Assembly (NCBI GenBank): GCA_907163375.1
Contig: CAJQUW010015601.1
Coordinates: forward strand, 161,001-225,000
DNA length: 64,000 bases
Source: Prostheceraeus crozeri
Lineage: Eukaryota; Platyhelminthes; Polycladida; Euryleptidae
Direction of reading: 5' to 3'
Within the stretch, counting starts at the first letter, position 1; every line of letters begins with the position of its first letter. A model generated the notes under the pieces. That model saw only the letters and a list, made by a program, of their open reading frames with translations, searched no databases and had not been told where the DNA came from. This document shows, piece after piece, positions 30,375 through 38,471 of the stretch. The translations under genes were made by a program, and so were the position numbers.

Positions 30375-31651
30375 ATGGAGTGTAAAACTTCCGGTTTTGT
30401 TTGTTTGATCAACAAGCCATACAGACAGATATTCTTAGTTCAAGTATTGTAGATTATCATCCTCGAACAGCTGAGAATGCTGGCCCCATTGAATTTGTTA
30501 TTCCTGGTGGTAGTGATGACTACATAGATTTGAGTTATGCGATGGTTGATTTGAGGTTTAGAATTCAGCAAGCAGATGGAACTGCTATTGACGATATACA
30601 TAAAGTTGGACTGAACAATTTACCATTGACTACATTACTTCGTGATGTTTCTCTAACGATTGGAGAGCAGCAGGTGGAAGGTGGTCAAAGCGATTATCCC
30701 TATAAATCATATTTCAATCATGTATCACAGTTTCATCCAGCAGCACAAAAAAGTCATATGGAAGCCATGGGATGGTACAGAGATGAAGCAGGAAAATTTG
30801 ATGCTGAAACAAACAGTGGCTTTGTAAAGCGATCTGCTATGATTAAAGATAGTAGAGTATGTCAGCTATATGGTCCGCTGAATTTAGACTTCTTTAGACA
30901 GTCAAAGTTTTTACTCTGTAATACCACCATGCGACTCAAGCTGACATTGAATAAGCCTGAATTTGCGCTGAATGCATTTGCTAAAGTTGACAATTTTAGA
31001 ATTCATGTGGAAGATATTGCACTTTACATTCGTGGAGTAGTACCGAATCCAAGTGTCATTAGAGGACATGCTGAAGGTCTTAACCGCCAAAATGCCATTT
31101 ACCCCATTCAGCATACAAAGCTTCTCACCTTTACAATTCCTAAAGATCAAAAGAGTTTCATGAAAGATGGCCTCTTTCCATCGGAAGCACCGAAGCTCCT
31201 CATGGTGGCAATGGTTGAAAATGATGCATTTAATGGTAATATAAAGAAGAATCCTTTCAATTTTAAACACAATCAGTTAAGTGAAATTGCTTTACGTGTA
31301 AATGGTGTGAGTCATCCTGGTCCACCCTACAAACCAGATTTTGCTGCGGATCAATTTATGCGCAGTTATGTTGATTTTATGGATGTCTTTGGCTTTTACA
31401 ATACGGATGACACCAACGGACTGACTATGAAAGAGTTTAGGAGTGGATATACTATTTATGCATTTGATTTGACTGCTGACAGCGATATTAGTGCCCCCTA
31501 TCGTCAACCGAACGTGCCTCATAATATTCGTTTGGATTTGACGTTCAAAAGAACACTACCTGAGACGATCAATGTATTAATTTATGCAGTCTTCGATTCA
31601 AATATTGAAATTACAAAGTATCGTGACGTGATTCTTCAGTATAATCGTTAA
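30375..31651 (+). pseudogene. Major capsid protein (F54H12.2-like family), 5' frameshift
   Basis: The 416-codon frame from 30401 has the family blocks PIEFVIPGGSDDYIDLSYAM, the SDYPYKSYFNH signature, GPLNLDFFRQSKFLL, PKLLMVAMVEND and DLTADSDISAPYRQPNVPHN. Animal proteins annotated F54H12.2-like occupy the Polinton capsid position, and I take this as the double-jelly-roll major capsid protein. That identity is inference from position and family. There is no ATG at the start of the long frame: the good ATG at 30375 is in another frame, so a one-base shift between 30375 and 30401 separates start and body. The stop overlaps the protease start (TAATG at 31649-31653). Confidence 0.75.
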
Positions 31652-32112
31652 TGAGTTGGTTGACTGCTGACGATATTAAGACTAAAGTGCAGCGTAATGC
31701 AGACGAAGCGACGTTGAAAGCTTTCGATAATGTCTATTCACTCGATACCTTACCACCTGCAGTAAATCACTATCCCATCTTTATTGTGCTAAACACTCAT
31801 TCGCAGAATTTAGGCGGTGAGCATTGGAAAGCGATCTTTATTGGAGAAGACCGACGTGGTGAACTATTTTACACTCTTGCTCAACCTCCAAATATACCAA
31901 CACAGCAGTGGTTGAGAAAACATACGCGTCAATATCAGCGAAATGAACGCATACTACAACATCCACTTTCATCAACGTGTGGTGCTTTTGTACTGTACTT
32001 CATCTTAAAACGTTTACATGTATCTCGATTTGTATCTGTTATTCAAAACTTTTCATGTAATCCATCCTCTAATGAAAAAATGATTTGTAAGTTCTATCAT
32101 GATTTGAAATAA
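31651..32112 (+). CDS. Adenain-like cysteine protease (maturation protease), 153 aa
   Basis: The catalytic His is in NLGGEHWKAIFI (about residue 54), a following acidic residue lies in the ERILQ/DRRGELFY segments, and the nucleophile is in LSSTCGAFVLYFI (Cys near residue 110). This is the Ulp1/adenain pattern found in all Polintons. It would cleave capsid precursors. The ATG overlaps the stop of the capsid gene, so the two are probably expressed together. The frame is intact. An AATAAA lies at the stop codon. It is convergent with the TBP-like gene, with 26 bp between stops. Confidence 0.9.
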   Translation: MSWLTADDIKTKVQRNADEATLKAFDNVYSLDTLPPAVNHYPIFIVLNTHSQNLGGEHWKAIFIGEDRRGELFYTLAQPPNIPTQQWLRKHTRQYQRNERILQHPLSSTCGAFVLYFILKRLHVSRFVSVIQNFSCNPSSNEKMICKFYHDLK

Positions 32113-32138
32113 AAACATCATGTTGGATAAATTGTTTT

Positions 32139-32684
32139 TTATTTTACAATCCGCTGGGTGCGTACATACTCGATGAGATAGTCTAGGATCACATTTGCTT
32201 GTACATGAGATTTTAGTCCAGTAATGATCACTTTACTATTATGAAAGATTGCAACATGCACAGGTAACCAACAACTAATGAGAGCTGCAGGAAAAAGTTC
32301 GGGTTCATAACACAAATTGTAACTGCTGGTACGAATCTTCAAAAATGATACACTGTCACTCAATTGAGTAGAGATCACCATATTGTCCACAGTCAGATTC
32401 GACATCACACACCTCTCCCTCTTCCATATCCGACGTAGTAGTCTTTGTAGCTCTAAGTGCATTGACTGCGCCGATGAATGAGAAAGGACGCCGAGAATCT
32501 GTACAGTCCAATTTGGGAAGAGTTGAAGATTCCGTGAATTGTTCATCTTCACCACTAACACTTGAGGTCGGCCCGGGTAATACTTGCTGTTGGGAAGGTG
32601 TTGGTGTAATGTTGTGAGATCGATTTTGGTGTAGAGTCTGAAGCGATGGAGAATGTTGACGATGGTGTAGCGATGGCGCTTCAT
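32139..32684 (-). CDS. TATA-binding-protein (TBP) homologue, 181 aa
   Basis: The protein from ATG 32684 is the length of a TBP core and has its two-repeat layout. Repeat 1 contains KIDLTTL, NSKYYPGRP and LVVKM (compare KLDLKTI, NAEYNPKRF and VIMRI of TBP). Repeat 2 contains LTVDNMV, CYEPELFPAALI, VAIFHNSKVIITGLK (compare QNMV, SYEPELFPGLIY, LIFVSGKVVLTGAK). Of the four Phe residues that kink TATA DNA, three positions are Phe here (LQLFPN, ELFP, AIFHN) and one, in YYPGRP, is Pro. It would bind promoter DNA and recruit RNA polymerase II factors. The frame is open upstream to 32828, but the homology starts at this ATG. It overlaps the tail of the PC4-like gene in another frame by 329 bp. AAATAAAAAA follows the stop. 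Confidence 0.9.
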   Translation of the reverse strand: MKRHRYTIVNILHRFRLYTKIDLTTLHQHLPNSKYYPGRPQVLVVKMNNSRNLQLFPNWTVQILGVLSHSSAQSMHLELQRLLRRIWKRERCVMSNLTVDNMVISTQLSDSVSFLKIRTSSYNLCYEPELFPAALISCWLPVHVAIFHNSKVIITGLKSHVQANVILDYLIEYVRTQRIVK

Positions 32685-33006
32685 GATGAAAGAATGAGTA
32701 AATTGAGCGATGTACCTTCCTTTTATACTTTTCCCAACTACCTTGATGAAATGTGAAGTTAGTATGAAGTTGGGAATGATAGAGTTGAATTCGCCGATTG
32801 TTGACGCGCAGCCAGATGCGATTTCCAATACGTGAATGTCTTTTCATATATAAGTATTTCAAATCCTTCATGATATGATGTAGAGATTGAAAATGACGAT
32901 AAGATAAAGCAAACTCTCTTCTCACATTTCCAGTTGAATCTTTGAAATAGACGTTTCGATCATGATCCGTTTCAATACGTTGTAGGGAATCTAATTTCCA
33001 ACTCAT
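32356..33006 (-). CDS. PC4-like protein with Ser/Pro-rich acidic tail, 216 aa
   Basis: Residues about 5-50 (LDSLQRIETDHDRNVYFKD, then FALSYRHFQSLHHIM) and 55-100 (RIGNRIWLRVNNRRIQLYH, then FTFHQGSWEKYKRKVH) look like two tandem PC4 units. In each, strands with an IG-x2-x-V pattern are followed by a turn and the helix signature of PC4 (ISLNPEQWSQL type). PC4 binds single-stranded and melted promoter DNA and acts as a polymerase II coactivator. The C-terminal 110 residues are Ser/Pro/His-rich and end acidic (DMEEGEVCDVESD). That tail overlaps the TBP-like gene in another frame and could be partly an overprinted extension. It is a paralogue of 33029-33385, and the gap between the two genes is 22 bp. 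Confidence 0.65.
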   Translation of the reverse strand: MSWKLDSLQRIETDHDRNVYFKDSTGNVRREFALSYRHFQSLHHIMKDLKYLYMKRHSRIGNRIWLRVNNRRIQLYHSQLHTNFTFHQGSWEKYKRKVHRSIYSFFHHEAPSLHHRQHSPSLQTLHQNRSHNITPTPSQQQVLPGPTSSVSGEDEQFTESSTLPKLDCTDSRRPFSFIGAVNALRATKTTTSDMEEGEVCDVESDCGQYGDLYSIE

Positions 33007-33028
33007 GGTGCGTGGTAGTCATGTCTGA

Positions 33029-33385
33029 TTAAGATTTGCATAGTAGGGCGATGAACTCACGACGAATAAATGTCATGATGGAGCGATGTATGTATCTTCT
33101 ATACTTCTCCCAATTGTATTTGCGGAAAGAGAAACAGTTTGCGGAATGAGAATGGCAGATTTGAATTTCATTTCTATAATGTTGAAGCCAAACTTGATCA
33201 CCCAAAGAGATGAATCGTAATGTTTCAAAATATTCCAAATCCCTCATGATATCATTGAGGTTGACAAATTGTCGCCATGTTAATGTAATACCTCTTGATG
33301 AATGACCATGAGAATTTTTGAAATGTACGTTTCCATCACGATCAACTCTGATATATTGTAGAGAGTCCAAAATCCAAGTCTTCAT
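33029..33385 (-). CDS. PC4-like protein, short paralogue, 118 aa
   Basis: The start is placed at the second ATG (33385, MKTWILDSLQYI) because it aligns with the start of the paralogue. An ATG four codons upstream (33397) is also in frame. Two PC4-like units are visible: YIRVDRDGNVHFKNSHG then GITLTWRQFVNLNDIM, and FISLGDQVWLQHYRNEIQIC then FSFRKYNWEKYRRYIH. The W/F-centred helix at the end of each unit matches the PC4 helix. No acidic tail is present. It is divergent from the capsid accessory gene at 33421, with about 35 bp between the starts, which suggests a shared promoter region. Confidence 0.65.
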   Translation of the reverse strand: MKTWILDSLQYIRVDRDGNVHFKNSHGHSSRGITLTWRQFVNLNDIMRDLEYFETLRFISLGDQVWLQHYRNEIQICHSHSANCFSFRKYNWEKYRRYIHRSIMTFIRREFIALLCKS

Positions 33386-33420
33386 GATGTTATGCAAAGC
33401 CAGAGATCAGCAATATCAAA

Positions 33421-33900
33421 ATGTCGTTTTATCATATTTTGCTTAGCAATGCGGCTACAAAGAGATTTGCTAGTAATCGAGCCGCACTCTTTTCTACTCC
33501 CATTGATAATACACAACAGCTAAATGGAAATTGGGAAGTGGGTGTCACTCAACTTGTTTATAGCAACTGTGTCTATACTTTTGATCATGAGGTGATGACT
33601 ATTAATATGAGACGCACAGCTGCTTATCAATGTGAAAAGGGCTGCCGAGTATACATTCCACAGTGTCCAAAGAAAGATCTCTTATCATGTAAAAAGTTTA
33701 TATATGATTTCTTGAATAAAGCGTGTAAACATATTGTCCAATTTACTCCGCACAATGATGATCATAATTATGTACATCATGTAGTTGAGAAAGATTGGAT
33801 TGTTGGTTTAAGTCCAAGTTTAAGAAATGATTTAGGTTACCTCGCTAGCGCCTTAACAAGCTATGATAATTTTAACGTTAATTACCAGATAAGTGGTCAT
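33421..33900 (+). pseudogene. Capsid accessory protein, 5' part, split by a Penelope-like insertion
   Basis: The ATG at 33421 opens a protein beginning SFYHILLSNAATKRF with the family signature LNGNWEVGVTQLVYSN (compare LEGEWEVGVSSICYDS in the gene at 36770). It runs to about residue 158 and then enters the retroelement inserted near 33,900. The same gene appears to resume at about 35807-36730 behind the insertion. It is a structural-module protein of Polintons, perhaps penton or fibre related. Confidence 0.75.
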
Positions 33901-35587
33901 AAACAGTCTTCAAGTCTTCATGAAAGAAAATAACCTCACAGTGGCCCCGTCAGATAAAACCAATAGATTAATTCTTATTAACAGCGATGATTTGATAGAT
34001 CAAACTGAATCTGTCCTAAATGATGAGACCACATACAGAAAACTTGAAAAATCGAACAACAATAAATTAGAAAAACAAGCTAACATGATTATCAGATCTG
34101 CTTGTAAAAATAATTTCACAAAAAAAGAAGTTGAGCAATTGTTGAGCTGTGGTACCGAAGCAGCATCGTTTAGAACGGTCATAAAAGACCACAAAGAAAT
34201 GTGTGAAAACGGACTTTATCCAGTCCGCCCGATTGCTTCATGTATCAATAACCCTACTCAGAAGATAGATTGGCTTGTGACTAGAATACTAACTCAACTG
34301 ATGGAATTGGTCCCAGCCCATTTAAAAAACACAGAAGATCTGATCTTAAAACTAAAAAACATAGAAAGTAGTTGCAAAACCAATACCATCTTCTTATCCC
34401 TTGATGTTAAAAACTTGTACCCCAGCATCCCGATTGCTGAAGCAATTTCAGAAGTTATAAACTTTACCGCTGAAAATTGGGATAAAATAAATAATTACGG
34501 CCTTGACCTTCAGTCGATAGAAAATATGTTAAAATTTATCTGCTACAATTACGAAATACAGTATAACGGTAATTTCTTCCAACAAATCAAAGGCTGTCCG
34601 ATGGGCACACATTTCAGCCCACCATTTGCGGTTATTTTTATGAATAGCTTAGAAAACAAAGCTCTGAAAAAATTGAAAGACAATCATAATATTTCGCCAG
34701 ACATGTACGCAAGATACATTGATGATATAATAATGGGTCCATTCTCGACCAATGCAGATTTCGATATCATATTAGAAACTTTCAACAGTATAAATAATGA
34801 TATTAACTTCACTATTGAGGTGCCGAACAAAACTCTTAACTTCTTAGATATTAGTATAAGCAATGCTAACAAAAAGATACTTTACTGTTGGTACCAAAAA
34901 GAAATGCACTCGGGAACTTCACTAAGAAAAGATAGTTTTGTCCCTGCTCACATAAAATCCAATTTTGTCACTAGTAGCATTAATAATGTTACTAAAAGAT
35001 GCAACAACGAACATGACTTGAAGAAATCCCTCAATCAGTTGGACATAAAATTAAAAAACAACGGGTTCACCCACAATTTCTCTAGAAAATCTAAGTCTAG
35101 AAATAAAATAGTCTCGCAGAATACTAGTAACTTAAAATTACGTTTCATCAATGATCATACAGACAATAAAATTCGTCACTTAATAAAAAAATACGAATTA
35201 CCCGCGAAGTTGATTAGCACCCCAAATAAATCACTTTATTGTAGTTTAAAAAATAAAAACAAAAAACTAAAACATGAAGATTGTGACATTTGCACTCGGT
35301 TGCCTGCCAAAAACAAATGTACAGACCGTTTCCTAATTTATAAATTCACTTGCAAAATTTGCAATCAAATTTATGTTGGCCAAACCTGCAGACCTTTCAA
35401 ATTCCGCTTCATGGAACATAAACGTGCGATCCAGAAGCAGGACAGGTCTAGTGCTTTAGGTGAACATTCGCAGCATGGCCTGATATCTATTGATGACTAT
35501 GACTTAGACATCCTGGAAAAGTGCAGTGACGCGCTAGACACGAGACTGTCAGAAGCGAGACACATAAAGATGATTTGCCCTCACTGA
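33893..35587 (+). CDS. Reverse transcriptase + GIY-YIG endonuclease of the Penelope-like element
   Basis: The frame has no stop for 564 codons, so the insertion is much younger than the decay of neighbouring Polinton genes or was under recent selection elsewhere. The true start is unknown: the first residues are fused to Polinton sequence, and recognisable element protein starts near NNLTVAPSDKTN. RT and endonuclease core residues are present. The His and Cys pattern around the GIY-YIG module looks complete. Confidence 0.85.
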   Translation: MVINSLQVFMKENNLTVAPSDKTNRLILINSDDLIDQTESVLNDETTYRKLEKSNNNKLEKQANMIIRSACKNNFTKKEVEQLLSCGTEAASFRTVIKDHKEMCENGLYPVRPIASCINNPTQKIDWLVTRILTQLMELVPAHLKNTEDLILKLKNIESSCKTNTIFLSLDVKNLYPSIPIAEAISEVINFTAENWDKINNYGLDLQSIENMLKFICYNYEIQYNGNFFQQIKGCPMGTHFSPPFAVIFMNSLENKALKKLKDNHNISPDMYARYIDDIIMGPFSTNADFDIILETFNSINNDINFTIEVPNKTLNFLDISISNANKKILYCWYQKEMHSGTSLRKDSFVPAHIKSNFVTSSINNVTKRCNNEHDLKKSLNQLDIKLKNNGFTHNFSRKSKSRNKIVSQNTSNLKLRFINDHTDNKIRHLIKKYELPAKLISTPNKSLYCSLKNKNKKLKHEDCDICTRLPAKNKCTDRFLIYKFTCKICNQIYVGQTCRPFKFRFMEHKRAIQKQDRSSALGEHSQHGLISIDDYDLDILEKCSDALDTRLSEARHIKMICPH

Positions 35588-35775
35588 ATCGCAAGCATGA
35601 ACTGACCGTATTTTAAATCCAGCTCACCATTACTTATTTTAAGACGAGTTTGACTGTCAGTTTGTCCTCTTCACGATCGTCCCTAGACAAAGCGAGAATT
35701 CGCGAAACGCGTCGGGACCTTGTAAATTTTCTTTTACTTATAATTACAATTATCACGCCGAAAAGCAAGGAGACT
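33893..35775 (+). mobile_element. Penelope-like retroelement (5'-truncated) inside a capsid gene
   Basis: The 564-codon frame to 35587 contains RT motifs: PVRPIASCINNPTQKIDWLV, LSLDVKNLYPSIPI (motif A), IKGCPMGTHFSPPFAVIFMN and YARYIDDIIMGPF with the YIDD catalytic box. These are followed by a Cys cluster (CDIC...CKIC) and a GIY-YIG endonuclease (IYVGQTCRPFKFRFMEHKRA). This combination defines Penelope-like elements. The N-terminal part is missing, as expected for a truncated insertion. The 3' untranslated part (35588-35775) contains a GTCCC...GGGAC stem enclosing CGAAACGCGTC. Exact borders and target duplication could not be fixed. Confidence 0.88.
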
Positions 35776-35806
35776 TTTTTCATCATCAGCCTTCTGGTCT
35801 GATCAA

Positions 35807-36730
35807 CAGAATGAACAGTTAATATATCGAGAGGAAGCTTATTATGTAGATCTTATTCCAAGAAATGAGAAGACGTTGGTGAAGAAGATTGTGATTAAGC
35901 CAAGAAAGACAAACATGACTCCTGAAACATTATTGAAGAAATTTAATTATCTCCTTCGAGTTGATGGTAAACAAGTGGCAACATTGACTTATATCAAATC
36001 ATCTAATCATATTGCAATAAGTAAATTAAATGATGATGATCTAGTATTAGTTTGTTCAAAAGATTTTCATCAGTTCTTACGACATCGTTCTGCAGCTGTT
36101 CATGGAAAATCTGATATGCAACATTTACCATGTGAAAGGTCAAATCAATTTGATACAGAATGGACCGTATCTTTATACAGAAAGTGTGTAGAGCCTTTCG
36201 GTGGTATCTTACATGAAACAAGAGTGTTGATGCCTCGCATTATTACTTCGGTTAAATTGGTTGTAGATTATTTAAATGAAGTGATTAATGAGCAACATAT
36301 TTTATTTTCTGAAAAAGAAGGTACTTTGTCTCTCACTTTAAGTGGAAAAGGTATTGAATTAATTATGGATGAAACTCTAATGGACATTTTGGGTTTTGAT
36401 CAAAATATCTTTAAAAGTGGTACTGTAACCAAAGCTAGCGCAGACATGTCGCTATCGCGTCGTATTAACTATTTTCAGATATATTCCAATATTGGTGAAG
36501 ATGTACGTGTGGGAGATCTTGAAGCTCCATTGCTAGCAATGATACCATACCAGCAAAAAAGCTGCAGTATTTTATCTGAGCATACTTTCAAGAAAGTGCA
36601 TTATACAAAGCTGAAATCAAACTACATCCCACAAATTGATATTGCAATTTATGACGATGCTGGTGCGTTGATTCCTTTTCATAAAGATGTTGTGACAAGT
36701 ATCACACTCCATTTCCGAATGAAGAGTTAA
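35807..36730 (+). pseudogene. Capsid accessory protein, 3' part after the insertion
   Basis: The frame is open before the first usual start and reads EEAYYVDLIPRNEKTLV and then LRVDGKQVATLTYIKSS. It continues through the family block TLSLTLSGKGIELIMDETLM, DILGFDQNIF, and the C-terminal block YIPQIDIAIYDDAGALIPF. The last part parallels the C-terminal half of the 262-aa protein of element 1. It has no ATG of its own upstream and is best read as the downstream half of the gene starting at 33421. Confidence 0.7.
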
Positions 36731-36769
36731 TGCAAACGTATGCTAATATATTTTTCCAATGTGAATAAT

Positions 36770-38292
36770 ATGGAAAGTGAAAATAAGGACTCGTTTCTAA
36801 TCTACTTGCCCAGTAATGCTTCTATGAATAAATTTCCCAAAAATAAACCATCAGACTATCGAGTAGAATTAAATCGCTCACTACATTTAGAAGGTGAATG
36901 GGAGGTTGGCGTTTCTAGTATTTGCTATGATAGCAATATTCAGAATGCGAATGATTTGGAAGAAATGATATTGACTCCTCGCACCCATGATGGAATAACG
37001 ATGAATAATGCATTCCAGTTCTCATACAATTTAACATCAGATGGAAAGTGGAACTATGAATGGATTCAGATAAAATCAGATTCTTATGAACCATTTGGGA
37101 ATGAGAAAATTATTAAGGCATTCAATAGTGGTAATACTTCCATCATGAAGAATAAGGATCAGAAAGTTTATGAGTTCACCATCTATCATTGGAGTGGGAG
37201 ACAGTTCCTTCGCTTTCATTCTTTTACTAAAGGTCTTACACTGAGGTTGGATAATGAATTCTATCCACATCTTGGTTTTGGTCATGGACTACATCTAACG
37301 TCAATTGCTACTGCAAATGTTAAAAAAGTTTATTCAAATCGAATCAACAAATTTCATTATAGATTTAAAATATTTGATGAAGATGTTGTAGAATGCGAAG
37401 AACGCATCATTGTGAAAAAGCGTGGTGTTCAACCTTTATCACTTATTGAGTTAGAAAAACGATGGGATGAGACTGTGGGTAAGAAGTATGGAGATAAATT
37501 ATGGCGGACAAAAATAAGTTGGTTATTCAGAAATATAATGACAAACTTACAGTTTATTTGTCTCCAACCTTGCGTCATTTTGTAAGACATTATACACCTA
37601 TTATTGGAAGCGGAGTGGTGTATGCTTCTCATGAATATCACACTAAAAAAGCTGATTCAGTTAATGATGAATAGTGGGTGGACATCTATGGTGATCGCAT
37701 CAAGAAAATTTACCAGTCTTATGAAGAATCTAAAGTTGCTATCAATATAATACCGCGTCTATATCATACAGTTGAAAGCTTCATTCATGTAGTAAATCCT
37801 TATATACAACAGAAGTTGAAGCATGTGATGAAAAGTAAATATGATGCAAAGACACACCACATTTCGTTTTCAATTCAAAATCAACGCGTTGTTCTGAAAC
37901 TGGGCGATGACATTCAATGTCAATTGAGTAAAAATTTGAAAAAACTCTTTGGTTTTTCAATGCTACAAACTGTGTTCACTGCTGCGCATACGATTGGTAT
38001 AGAAACACCAATGACACTTGATAAACATGAACAGCACCTTTACATTCAAAGTGATTTGATTCTACCTATTTCTGTTGGTGAGAAAAAAGAATACATTTTA
38101 CGCGATTTCATTCATGATAAAGACGCTTCATATGGAATAGTCGAGAAGATGTTTGAATCTATTTTCTATCATCCCGTCGTCAAACAAACTATACCCTCTA
38201 TTGCTATCAAAATTACCAATGGTTTACAAGAGTGCATCCATGTGAAAGATACTAAATCCCTCGTAACTTTAGTGTTTCGGAAAACAAAGTGA
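36770..38292 (+). pseudogene. Second capsid accessory gene (paralogue), frameshift plus in-frame stop
   Basis: ATG at 36770 begins a protein with FLIYLPSNASMNKFPKN and HLEGEWEVGVSSICYD, intact to about 37490. There the homologous reading continues in another frame (start of MADKNKLVIQKY at 37501), then meets TAG at 37672-37674. After that the frame carries on from 37678 with DIYGDRIKKIYQSYEE, HISFSIQNQRVVLKLGDDIQ, LKKLFGFSMLQTV and a C-terminal IAIKITNGLQECIHV block. The order of blocks equals that of the gene 33421-36730, so the two are tandem paralogues. One frameshift and one stop make it a pseudogene unless programmed frameshifting is used, for which I see no evidence. Confidence 0.78.
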
Positions 38293-38471
38293 AGTCATTG
38301 TGATATGTTTATTGAAATAGAAATATGTATATGAAAAAGTCTTTTCACAGATATAGGGGGAATGGGCTGACTGTAGGCATATATTCACAAGGAAGAAACG
38401 ATCTCATGCGATACATAAAACAACCATGTATATCTACAAAAAGCAACATCAAAGTACTGAGTTAATGTTGA
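38293..38471. other. Convergent intergenic spacer
   Basis: The region separates the capsid paralogue and the minus-strand polymerase. It contains A/T-rich stretches and no recognisable gene. Confidence 0.6.

Noticed and set aside
30911..31522. Minus-strand frames inside the major capsid gene
   Set aside because: Shadows of a clearly homologous + strand gene.
32685..32828. N-terminal extension of the TBP-like frame (48 extra codons)
   Set aside because: It lies over the PC4 domain of the neighbouring gene and has no TBP similarity. The ATG at 32684 fits the TBP core start.
35640..35745. Hammerhead ribozyme in the Penelope-like 3' region (CGAAACGCGTC within a GTCCC/GGGAC stem)
   Set aside because: The required CTGANGA core strand could not be found at the right place.
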